Source of the DNA: an uncultured Pseudovibrio sp.
Lineage (GTDB): Bacteria > Pseudomonadota > Alphaproteobacteria > Rhizobiales > Stappiaceae
DNA: 64,000 nucleotides
Assembly: GCA_947496145.1 (NCBI GenBank)
Contig: CANMBS010000024.1
Coordinates: forward strand, 1-64,000
Reading direction: 5' to 3'
The position numbers and the translations under genes were made by a program. This document shows, piece after piece, positions 55,027 through 62,982 of this stretch; positions within the stretch are counted from its first letter, which is position 1, and every line of letters begins with the position of its first letter. Below the pieces are notes generated by a model that worked only from the letters and a program-made list of their open reading frames with translations, was not told the DNA's origin and did no database searches.

Positions 55027-56649
55027 ATGCCTGCCTCTATTTCTATCAATCAGTTAAGCTGGTCACGTCCTGACGGTGACCCTCTTTTCTCCAATCTCAA
55101 CTTACGCTTTGCGTCGCAGCGCACCGGTCTGATAGGACGCAACGGTACGGGCAAAACAACTTTGCTGAAGCTGATCAGCGGAGCACTAAAGCCTGTCTCC
55201 GGTTCTGTATCCGTGCAGGGAACACTGGGACTTCTTGAGCAGCAGGTTCAATACAGATCAGACCAGACTGTCGCGCACTTGTTTAATGTGGCAGGTGCAC
55301 TGCGCACGCTACGGAAGGCCGAGGCTGGTATTGCCAGTGTGGAAGAACTGGCAGCGGCTGACTGGACGCTGGAAAGCCGAATGGAGTCCGCTCTTGCGGT
55401 TTTAGGCCTGAGCATACCTGCAGGCTACCCCCTCGCTAAGCTTTCCGGCGGACAAACCACACGCTGCCGACTGGCAGCTCTTCACTTTCATGAGACAGAC
55501 TTTCTGCTTTTGGATGAACCGACTAATAATCTGGATGCAGCAGGACGCATCGCACTCCTCAGGTTTCTCGAGGGTTGGAAAAAAGGAGTGATCGTTGTTA
55601 GTCATGACCGCGCCCTTTTAGAGCAAGTGGATGCTATAGTGGAGTTGACCACACTGGGAGCTTCAAGCTTTGGCGGCAACTACAGCTTCTACAAATCCCA
55701 AAAAGAACAAGAGCTTACGAGTGCAATGCATGAGTTTGCGCGTGCCGAAAAGCGAAAAGATGATCTGGGTCGCAAGCTTCAGAAGCTTACAGAGCGTAAA
55801 GCGCGGAAAGACCGGGCTGGTTACCGTTCCCGGGCTAAGAGGGACCAGCCGAAAGTGCTGCTGAATGCACGTAGAGAAACGGCAGAGACCACACGAGGTG
55901 ACAGCGTTAATCTGGCGAACCGTCTGCGCCAGCAAGCGCAGCATCAGGCAGATATGGCACGCCAGAAAGTAGAAGTGCTGGAGCCAATAAGTATGCACAT
56001 TCCCTCTTCCGGCCTAACCAACACACAGCGGGTGTTAACTGCACGCAATCTAAGTGTCGGGTATGCCAAGCACTCCCCTCTCCTGCAAGGTTTTTCACTG
56101 GAGATATCCGGGCCGCACCGTTGTGCTCTTTCAGGTGGTAATGGTTCGGGCAAAACCACGCTACTTAAAACATTGCTGGGAGAAATTCCTCCTCTTTCCG
56201 GCGCATGTGAACTACATCCGACGACCCGAGTGCTGGACCAGCAGGCCAGTTTTCTCGATCCTGAGCGAAGTGTTCTGGAAAACTTTCATCACCTGAATCC
56301 TGATCAGGATGAGAATACTTGCCGCGCTGTACTCGCTCGGTTTCTGTTTCGGGGAAATACTTCTCACCAACCTGTTAAAACTCTCAGCGGCGGCATGATG
56401 CTCAGGGCAGGATTGGCGTGTACTTTGGGTGCTGCCCGGCCACCGAAGCTGCTTATACTGGATGAGCCGACCAACCACTTAGATATTGAAGGGATCGAAG
56501 CTATGGAAGCCGCACTGAAAGCCTATGACGGTGCTTTGCTGGTGATCAGCCATGATCGTTCCTTTTTAAGCAATATTGGAGTTACGCAGGAAGTCTGTCT
56601 GGGAGAGACTGCAGAAGCGCAGGACTCCCGTCAGCTCAAAGGTGTTTAA
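55027..56649 (+). CDS. ABC-F family ATPase (Uup/YheS-like)
   Basis: A 540-residue soluble protein with two ATPase domains and no membrane part. Domain 1: GRNGTGKTT, LSGGQTTR, LLLDEPTNNLD. A charged linker (residues about 225-310, KRKDDLGRKLQKLTERKAR) and domain 2: GGNGSGKTT, LSGGMMLRAG, LLILDEPTNHLD. ABC-F proteins act on ribosomes; some protect against antibiotics. Which subgroup is not decided. Its end overlaps the convergent DUF488 gene by 14 bases. Confidence 0.9.
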   Translation: MPASISINQLSWSRPDGDPLFSNLNLRFASQRTGLIGRNGTGKTTLLKLISGALKPVSGSVSVQGTLGLLEQQVQYRSDQTVAHLFNVAGALRTLRKAEAGIASVEELAAADWTLESRMESALAVLGLSIPAGYPLAKLSGGQTTRCRLAALHFHETDFLLLDEPTNNLDAAGRIALLRFLEGWKKGVIVVSHDRALLEQVDAIVELTTLGASSFGGNYSFYKSQKEQELTSAMHEFARAEKRKDDLGRKLQKLTERKARKDRAGYRSRAKRDQPKVLLNARRETAETTRGDSVNLANRLRQQAQHQADMARQKVEVLEPISMHIPSSGLTNTQRVLTARNLSVGYAKHSPLLQGFSLEISGPHRCALSGGNGSGKTTLLKTLLGEIPPLSGACELHPTTRVLDQQASFLDPERSVLENFHHLNPDQDENTCRAVLARFLFRGNTSHQPVKTLSGGMMLRAGLACTLGAARPPKLLILDEPTNHLDIEGIEAMEAALKAYDGALLVISHDRSFLSNIGVTQEVCLGETAEAQDSRQLKGV

Positions 56650-57082
56650 CCTTCAATGCGCCACCCCAACGGCTATTCAGGTATTCGGCAACAAGAGAGC
56701 GGTGGCATTCGTGTGGAAGATGCTCTGAGCATAGAAGGCAACCGTCCTCAAACATGTCTGTCTTAAACTTGCTTTCCACCTTGCGCTCGGACATCAGGCG
56801 CATAAAACGGTCTTTGAAGATGGCCCAGTCGCCTTTTTCTTTCTTGAAGGCTTTGAACATGTCCTGATCGGGTGCAAGTAACGGCTGGTGTTCATAACCA
56901 ATATCGCCAATTGCTTTCAGAAAGAACGTCAGGTCAGAGGATTTGGCAAATCCTGCCAGTTGCGAAGTGTTGTTAAGCCGAATATCAATCACCTTTTTCA
57001 CACCTGCACTTTGCAAGCGAGCGAAAAAATGCTCAGCTGAAGACTTCGTGAAACCAATAGTGGACAGGGTTACTTCACTCAT
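56636..57082 (-). CDS. DUF488 protein
   Basis: A 148-residue protein of the DUF488 family. TLSTIGFTKSSAEHFFARL, VIDIRLNNTSQLAGFAK and LCSEHLPHECHRSLVAEYL carry the conserved blocks, including the C...H..CHR motif. Function is not established. The start may be the ATG at 57082 or the one six bases upstream at 57088. Confidence 0.85.
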   Translation of the reverse strand: MSEVTLSTIGFTKSSAEHFFARLQSAGVKKVIDIRLNNTSQLAGFAKSSDLTFFLKAIGDIGYEHQPLLAPDQDMFKAFKKEKGDWAIFKDRFMRLMSERKVESKFKTDMFEDGCLLCSEHLPHECHRSLVAEYLNSRWGGALKVKHL

Positions 57083-57310
57083 GATCATCTCGTTAGGCCT
57101 TTGGATGCTCCTTGGTTTACCTGATCAAATTTGTGCACGCTATGCGGTATTTAGACAGGTTCGCGGACTGAGTTAAACTTGTTCCAGCTCATTATCCGCT
57201 AATAAGCACTCTACAAGCTGACAGATACACCCTTGCTTGCGTGGGAGCTGCAAAAGAGTGCAGTTGCTGAGATCCAAACATAACTCGCGCAGTAATATGG
57301 AGGTTATGCC

Positions 57311-57421
57311 ATGTGTGACAACGACGGCGCGCGCTCACCTCTTCAAGAAAAGGCTCTGAGGATTCTCCCTGTCAGCCTTCAAAATCTCCCGTCACTTACT
57401 CTTTCACCTCCTGCTTGGTAG
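57311..57421 (+). CDS. Possible 36-residue peptide with good ribosome site, or truncated gene
   Basis: ATG at 57311 has GGAGG eight bases upstream; the frame gives MCDNDGARSPLQEKALRILP and ends at 57421 in PPAW. No family known. It may be the beginning of a gene cut by the insertion sequences that follow. Low confidence. The surrounding 57089-57310 shows nothing else. Confidence 0.25.
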   Translation: MCDNDGARSPLQEKALRILPVSLQNLPSLTLSPPAW

Positions 57422-57461
57422 AGCCTTCCCATACATCAGATAGCTTTGGTGCAAGCATATC

Positions 57462-57608
57462 TTAGAGTGATAAGCGGCGGTGAAGACGACCTGACACGAT
57501 AGTATCTGATGTTCGCGCCCCTATGCATCGCAAGTGACTTTTGAGCCTGAGAAATGCCACCTCCGTGGGATTGAGGTCCGGTGAGTATGGAGGAAGGCAC
57601 AGGAACCA
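57462..57608 (-). pseudogene. IS630-family transposase relic (C-terminal end)
   Basis: The minus-strand frame reads WFLCLPPYSPDLNPTEVAF, LRLKSHLRCIGARTSDTI. LPPYSPDLNPIE..F..LK..LR is the end of IS630-type transposases with the last catalytic Glu. The rest of the element is missing. Confidence 0.8.
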
Positions 57609-57658
57609 GCACTGATGTCGTTTGAGTGAAGACTTAAATAGCTTTCCCCAGACACAAT

Positions 57659-57925
57659 TTAGGCATAAATTCCAGACAGGCGGTTGATAAAGGAAACCCC
57701 GGTTCCACCTCTGACCGAACGTATCCAGCCATCAAACAGCTCCTTCTTGAACATACGCATGACTTCAAAGCCTTTGATGGTCGTTGCTGTTGCTCGCATC
57801 GACTGGAAGCTGAGTTTGGGTTTGATTAGCCGCTTGAGCGTGCCATGATCGCTTTCCAGCCAGCTATTCAGGTATTTTACCTGTCGCAATGTCACGTAGT
57901 CGAGGGGCTTCGCTTTTAAGTTCAA
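57659..57925 (-). pseudogene. IS6-family transposase relic (C-terminal end)
   Basis: An 88-residue frame: VTLRQVKYLNSWLESDHGTL, KRLIKPKLSFQSMRATATT, IKGFEVMRMFKKELF. This is the end of IS6/IS26-type transposases (IRQVKYLNNIVEQDHR.IK.R..PMLGFKSF..A..TL.GIE.MHMI.K.Q). Upstream to about 58000 traces continue in other frames, so the element is truncated and frameshifted. It is a different piece from the IS6 relic at 37.6 kb. Confidence 0.8.
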
Positions 57926-58152
57926 CCAAGGCCAGTGATCGCATAGAACAGGCTATTGACAAACTCAAACGTTTCAAGCGCGTAGTGATCAGGTACGAGA
58001 AAAGCATGAATAAGTATTGAGTACTTTCTTTATTCTTTGCATAATTCATCTTAATTAAATCTTTCCACACTGCCCAGATATCATACACAAAAGGCCTAAA
58101 ATTTGCTATGAAGCTACTCGTTTACATATACTCCTGAGAATATTATTTAATG

Positions 58153-59148
58153 TTACTTCTCGCAGTAAACTTCAAATACCGTAGTTTGCTTATAAGGAAG
58201 ATTAGGTGATATTTTTATACTTGGATAGGAAGAGTTATTTGCTGCATCAGGCCAGCCTTGCGGCTCTAGTGCAATGCCTGAATATTGTTGTATTCTTGAA
58301 TTTGCCTCTGAGCCTCTGATTTTTGACCCGGTATAGACCTGCAATCCAACTTCTGTAGAAGAGACCTTGAGTCTCAGACCAGTGTTTTTAGCAAATAACT
58401 CAGCCCGTTTTTCGGGTTCTCCAGAGTGTTGATTGAAGCAGAAATTTTGGTCCAGATTGAAAATAAATCCATGTTCTTGCAGAGATTTCATAGTTGTAAA
58501 ATCAAATTTCGTACCTCTCGCGGATACTGGCAGTCCTAAAGGAAAGCCAAACTCGTCTGATTGAAGGTATTTCTCAGAGAAAATCTTGAGTTCATGATCT
58601 TTAATCGAACGGGTACCATCCAGATTGAAGTAGCAGTGGCTTGCAAAGTTACACAGGGTTACCTGAGAAGCTGTTGCGGTAATCTCGAGTTGAACTCGAC
58701 CAGTGCCAACAATGCTATATTTTGCTGTGGCTATTAGTTGTCCCGGATAACCCATATGGCCATCAGGCAGCACGATAGAGAATTGAGCATAGTTCTCAGC
58801 GACACCATCCACAATCCAATTACTAAAGGCCGTTCCTTTTGAGCCGCCATGCACATGATGATCTCCAAGAAAATTTCGATCTAAATGAAAGACTCTGTCC
58901 TCAATCTGGATTTGAGCATTTCTAATTCGGTTAGCACAGCGACCAATAATTGAACCGAAGTAATTGGGATTATCCAAGTAACTCTTGCAATCCGAATAGC
59001 CCAGCACAAACGAAAAAGGAAACTCACTCAATCCAAAATGCTGAACAGCAGCTCCAAAACTGATGATATTTAGCTGAGTTCCCTTGTGGCTCAGACAAAC
59101 GCGATGTATTGGGCTGCCGTCGGGGGCTTCTCCCCAGACCTCAATCAT
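58153..59148 (-). CDS. Aldose 1-epimerase (GalM-like)
   Basis: A 331-residue mutarotase. GRCANRI (near residue 70), DHHVHGGSKG with active-site His, ASHCYFNLDG with second His region, and the late ALEPQGWPDAANNSSYP with the catalytic Glu are the GalM signatures. It converts sugar anomers; the nearby TRAP importer and dehydratase suggest a hexose or 6-deoxyhexose as substrate. AAGGA lies before the ATG at 59148; the frame opens at 59172. It is separated from the TRAP gene by about 200 bases but lies in the same direction. Confidence 0.9.
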   Translation of the reverse strand: MIEVWGEAPDGSPIHRVCLSHKGTQLNIISFGAAVQHFGLSEFPFSFVLGYSDCKSYLDNPNYFGSIIGRCANRIRNAQIQIEDRVFHLDRNFLGDHHVHGGSKGTAFSNWIVDGVAENYAQFSIVLPDGHMGYPGQLIATAKYSIVGTGRVQLEITATASQVTLCNFASHCYFNLDGTRSIKDHELKIFSEKYLQSDEFGFPLGLPVSARGTKFDFTTMKSLQEHGFIFNLDQNFCFNQHSGEPEKRAELFAKNTGLRLKVSSTEVGLQVYTGSKIRGSEANSRIQQYSGIALEPQGWPDAANNSSYPSIKISPNLPYKQTTVFEVYCEK

Positions 59149-59351
59149 GGTTACTTCCTTAGATTTTGACATTCTCTCTGCTAAAAGAACCTTCGAGACA
59201 ATTGGGGGTAATACTGTTGGTTAGCTTTTTGAGGAACACCAATAGTCCCTATTTCTAATATCTATACTTAATCAGAAGGCTTCGACACTTAATTTTACAT
59301 GACAAAGCCTTACTGATTACATTATTCTTACATGGAATGCGCAGATGCCTG

Positions 59352-60632
59352 TCATCCGAAAATCATTTGCGGCAATGTTAAAGACAGCGCGGGCCAATAG
59401 GTGATGAGGATGAGGAAGAGAAACAGAGGAATGTAGAACGGCATTGTTTGTCGTAGTAAAGCTCTGTACTCAACCTTTGCGACCTCCGTCATAACAAAGA
59501 GAAGGATCCCAAAAGGAGGTGTTAATGTACCAATCAGCAGATTGATAACCATAACAAGGCCAAAGTGAACCGGATCAACACCCAGCATCTTAAGAGCAGG
59601 AACAAGAACAGGTACTGCAACAAGAAGGATCGCTGTAGTGTCCATGACACAGCCAAAGATCAGCAGGGCAATGTTCACAACCAGCAGAACTACTATGGGA
59701 TTGTCGCTGATCGACAACAGCAACTCAGCTAACTGGCCAGGAATTCCCTCCAGCGCAAGGATGGCGCTGAACGGTGTCGCTGCAGCAATGATGAAAATCA
59801 GAACTCCACAAGTAGAGACTGTGTCCTTGATGGAAACCCAGAGAAACTTGAAGGTCAGTTCCTTTGTGACGAATCCAAGAACAATTGCATAAGCAGCCGT
59901 TAACGCGCCAAGCTGAGTGGGAGTTGCGTAGCCGGTTAAAATACCTAGTATCAGCAGGACTGGTGCCATGATCGCTGGCAAACCGCGCCAGAATGCCTTG
60001 GCAACATCCCTATGAGTTTTCTTAGGGAGTACAGGAGCATCAATGCGCCCGGTTTTTGCCAGCCAGTAGACCACACCCATCAGTACCAATGACATCACAA
60101 CACCCGGTACGATCCCTGCTAGGAAGAGATCAGGAACTGAAACGTCTGCAAGCACCGCATAAATAATCATTATTCCGGAAGGAGGAATGATTGGCCCGAT
60201 GATGGAGGAAACAGCGGTAATTGCTGCACTGAACTCTGCGCTGAAGCCATGCCGCTTCATTTCACGAACTTCGACAGCCCCCAAACCAGCAGCATCGGCC
60301 TGAGCGACGCCAGACATACCTGAAAAGATGACGCTGGCAACAATGTTCACATGACCCAGACTACCTCGGATGTGACCAACACAAGCCACAGCAAAATCAA
60401 AGATGCGGGCCGCAATACCAGCCGAATTGAACAGATTGCCAGCGAGAATAAACAATGGAATTGCAAGCAAGACATAGCTGTCCAGCCCAGATGCCACACG
60501 TTGCACAACAAGCATCGGAGGAATGGAGTCGGTGATGAGCAAGTAAGCCAATGCCGATGCGGGTAATGCAAAGGCAATTGGCATTTCCAATAGAACGAGT
60601 ACTGCCAGAATAAGAAGTAAGAGCCAGATCAT
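59352..60632 (-). CDS. TRAP transporter large permease (DctM-like)
   Basis: A 426-residue membrane protein with about twelve helices: LLVIP-like start (LLLLILAVLVLLEMPIAFAL), IPLFILAGNLFNSAG, VIFSGMSGVAQADAAGLG, IIPPSGIMIIYAVLADVS and NLLIGTLTPPFGILLFVMTEVA. These are DctM signatures. With the small subunit and binding protein it imports an organic acid or sugar acid driven by sodium. Starts five bases after the DctQ-like stop. Confidence 0.95.
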   Translation of the reverse strand: MIWLLLLILAVLVLLEMPIAFALPASALAYLLITDSIPPMLVVQRVASGLDSYVLLAIPLFILAGNLFNSAGIAARIFDFAVACVGHIRGSLGHVNIVASVIFSGMSGVAQADAAGLGAVEVREMKRHGFSAEFSAAITAVSSIIGPIIPPSGIMIIYAVLADVSVPDLFLAGIVPGVVMSLVLMGVVYWLAKTGRIDAPVLPKKTHRDVAKAFWRGLPAIMAPVLLILGILTGYATPTQLGALTAAYAIVLGFVTKELTFKFLWVSIKDTVSTCGVLIFIIAAATPFSAILALEGIPGQLAELLLSISDNPIVVLLVVNIALLIFGCVMDTTAILLVAVPVLVPALKMLGVDPVHFGLVMVINLLIGTLTPPFGILLFVMTEVAKVEYRALLRQTMPFYIPLFLFLILITYWPALSLTLPQMIFG

Positions 60633-60637
60633 GCGCT

Positions 60638-61177
60638 TTATTCCATCGTAACAAAGGCTTTGTCAGAGGCGTCTTGAGGAGAAATGGCCTGCACCAGCGC
60701 TTCCAGCATATTGAGCACTGTGGTGGCTGCCATCATTACGCAACTGAGCGTTAGAGGTACGGAGAAGAAGTAGGACCGGGGAAGATCAATCGGCAAAGCA
60801 ACAGTAGTTGACCGGCCTTCAATTTGCATAATGTTGGAAAGTTCGCCCAGCATTATTGCAAGTGTCCAAAGAATTGCAGCAAACACCGCAAATCTGAAGA
60901 ATGCCCTCAATCGCGGAGGCAACAAGCTAACGAAAGAAACGATGGTGACATGGCGCATCTGCTTCATACCGACCGATGCTCCAACGAAGGTTAACCATAC
61001 AAGGGCATAAGCCCCCCCCTCCTGCTCCCAGACGATCGGGCGACCCAAACCTGCATTCAGGACTACCTGAACCAGGATCATCACCACGATGCCAATGAGG
61101 ACTGTCGCGGCAAAAACCATCTCTATCTGGCCAATTAAACGAAGGCCAGATCGACACTTTTGTAAAACTTGATGCAT
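60638..61177 (-). CDS. TRAP transporter small permease (DctQ-like)
   Basis: A 179-residue four-helix protein. VLNAGLGRPIVWEQEGGAYAL is the DctQ hallmark (WxEE/ALVW region), followed by WLTFVGASVGMKQMRHV. It joins the large permease and binding protein. Lies 51 bases after the DctP-like gene. Confidence 0.93.
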   Translation of the reverse strand: MHQVLQKCRSGLRLIGQIEMVFAATVLIGIVVMILVQVVLNAGLGRPIVWEQEGGAYALVWLTFVGASVGMKQMRHVTIVSFVSLLPPRLRAFFRFAVFAAILWTLAIMLGELSNIMQIEGRSTTVALPIDLPRSYFFSVPLTLSCVMMAATTVLNMLEALVQAISPQDASDKAFVTME

Positions 61178-61228
61178 TGAAACTTCCAGAGACGGTTGAG
61201 ATTGGGCCGGGATATCCGGCCCAACTAC

Positions 61229-62209
61229 TTATTCTTTCACCAGGTCGCGAATACGTTGCCACAACCCCTCAGACCACAGGCCTTCTGCCTCCATCTCCTG
61301 AACTGCAGCTTTTGCCTTTTCTGCAAACTGCGTGTTATCGATTTCAGCAACCATTGCCCCTTCCTCAACCATTTTAGCGAGGATTGCTTCACTATCGGCT
61401 TTTGCTTGAACGGACATCCATGCAACAGCTTCTTTTGCAGCGCTTTGGAGGATTGTCTGCTGTTCTTTAGAAAGGCTTTTCCATTTGTTTTCGTTTACCG
61501 AGAAGTGTGCTGAGGACATAACATGATTTGTCCTGATCACATGCGGCGCGGCCAAATGAAATTTCTGGCTGTATGCGCCGGAGGCATCTGCCTCTGCCCC
61601 ATCAACAGCTCCGGTTTTCAGTGCCAGAAAGGCTTCTGACCATGCGACTTGAGATGGAATTGTGCCGACTGCTTCCCAGAGCTTAAGATAGGCCTTAATG
61701 CCAGGCACGCGCATTTTAAGGCCCTGCACATCTTCAACGCCTTTGACAGGAGTATTTGTGTAAAGAATCCGCGGCTGGTCAACGCCAGCAGCAAGAATTC
61801 TAAGACCAACGGCATCTATGGTCTTCTGGTTCATTTCCTCAAAGAGATCACTATTGAGGAATGTCTGTAGATGTTCCCGGTCCTTAAATGTAAAACCCCA
61901 GCTAAGAACTTGAAAATCCTGCACATATGAGGTGAGCCAGTCAGGACGGGAGAAATTCACGTCTACAATGCCAGCTTGATGCTGTTCGAGAACTTCTTTT
62001 GCGTTGCCCAAAGACTGACCACGGATCAGGTTAACTTTAAATTCGTCAGCGCCTTTTGCTTCAAGAATTTCTTTAAATTTGACAGCCATTTTGTCGAGCA
62101 GAGAGTCAACGGCTTCAGACCCACCGACAACCAGTTTGGTCTGAGCATATGTTGGCACGGCCCAAAGTGTAGAAAGACCGATTAGAGCGCCTATCAGAGC
62201 TTTTTTCAT
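61229..62209 (-). CDS. TRAP transporter substrate-binding protein (DctP-like)
   Basis: A 326-residue periplasmic protein with signal peptide (MKKALIGALIGLSTLWAVPTYA). LGNAKEVLEQHQAGIVDVNF, ILYTNTPVKGVEDVQGLKMRV and FLALKTGAVDGAEAD are DctP blocks; the Arg of GLKMRVPG usually salt-bridges a carboxylate, so an acid substrate is likely. GGAGGA lies five bases before the ATG at 62209; the frame extends to 62221. Confidence 0.93.
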   Translation of the reverse strand: MKKALIGALIGLSTLWAVPTYAQTKLVVGGSEAVDSLLDKMAVKFKEILEAKGADEFKVNLIRGQSLGNAKEVLEQHQAGIVDVNFSRPDWLTSYVQDFQVLSWGFTFKDREHLQTFLNSDLFEEMNQKTIDAVGLRILAAGVDQPRILYTNTPVKGVEDVQGLKMRVPGIKAYLKLWEAVGTIPSQVAWSEAFLALKTGAVDGAEADASGAYSQKFHLAAPHVIRTNHVMSSAHFSVNENKWKSLSKEQQTILQSAAKEAVAWMSVQAKADSEAILAKMVEEGAMVAEIDNTQFAEKAKAAVQEMEAEGLWSEGLWQRIRDLVKE

Positions 62210-62239
62210 TTTTCCTCCCAATTATTCGGTTCTGCGGTT

Positions 62240-62974
62240 TTATGCAAAGTTTCCTTTAGTGAGCAGACCTCCATCTGCAATCAACGACGTACCTGTTACG
62301 AAACTTGCTCTTTCAGACAACAGAAATTCAGCAGCATCTGCGGCCTCATCCGGATGTCCAATTCTTCCCAAAAGTTGCCGAGATGCGTAGTCATCGGCAG
62401 TTTTCTCATTCTTCTCAGCCAGCTCGCGTAATCCGGGGGTTTCATAGCTGCCGAGAGTGAGATGATTTACACGTATGTCGCGCGGGGCGAGTTCGCAGGC
62501 TAGCGATTTGGTCATACCCAGAAGACCGTGCTTTGTTGCACAGTAGGCAGCACGGTCTGCAAAGCCTGCGGCAGACGCCACAGAGCCGACGTTGACCACT
62601 GACGCTCCCTTATTCAGCAAGGGCAACGCATATTTGATAACCTGCCATGCACCAGTCAGATTAGTGTCCAGATACGCTTGCCAGTCATCGCGCGATTGTT
62701 CGCTGATCGGAGCCCCGCCCTGACGAGCCGCATTGTTCACCAGACCATGTAACTTGACATGTTTCTGAGTTAACTCTGCGAACAGAACCTTGACGCTCTC
62801 TTCTTTTGAAACATCAAGGGTGTAATAACTTATCTGCTCTGAACTCTTCAGTTCATCGCCTATGGTTCGACTGGCACTGATTACATGCCAGCCAGTTTCT
62901 ACAAGACGGTTGACAATAGAAAGGCCAATCCCCTTGGTACCACCGGTAACCAGAGCTGTTTTTACTTCTGCCAT
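62240..62974 (-). CDS. Short-chain dehydrogenase/reductase
   Basis: A 244-residue SDR enzyme: TGGTKGIG (NAD(P) site, residues about 10-17), NNAARQG, the catalytic Ser in VGSVASAAG and YCATK (Tyr/Lys). Substrate unknown. Placed between the dehydratase-like gene and the TRAP importer, it may oxidise a sugar or sugar acid. GAGG lies before the ATG at 62974, eight bases after the dehydratase stop; the frame opens at 63010. Confidence 0.92.
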   Translation of the reverse strand: MAEVKTALVTGGTKGIGLSIVNRLVETGWHVISASRTIGDELKSSEQISYYTLDVSKEESVKVLFAELTQKHVKLHGLVNNAARQGGAPISEQSRDDWQAYLDTNLTGAWQVIKYALPLLNKGASVVNVGSVASAAGFADRAAYCATKHGLLGMTKSLACELAPRDIRVNHLTLGSYETPGLRELAEKNEKTADDYASRQLLGRIGHPDEAADAAEFLLSERASFVTGTSLIADGGLLTKGNFA

Positions 62975-62982
62975 TTTCCACC

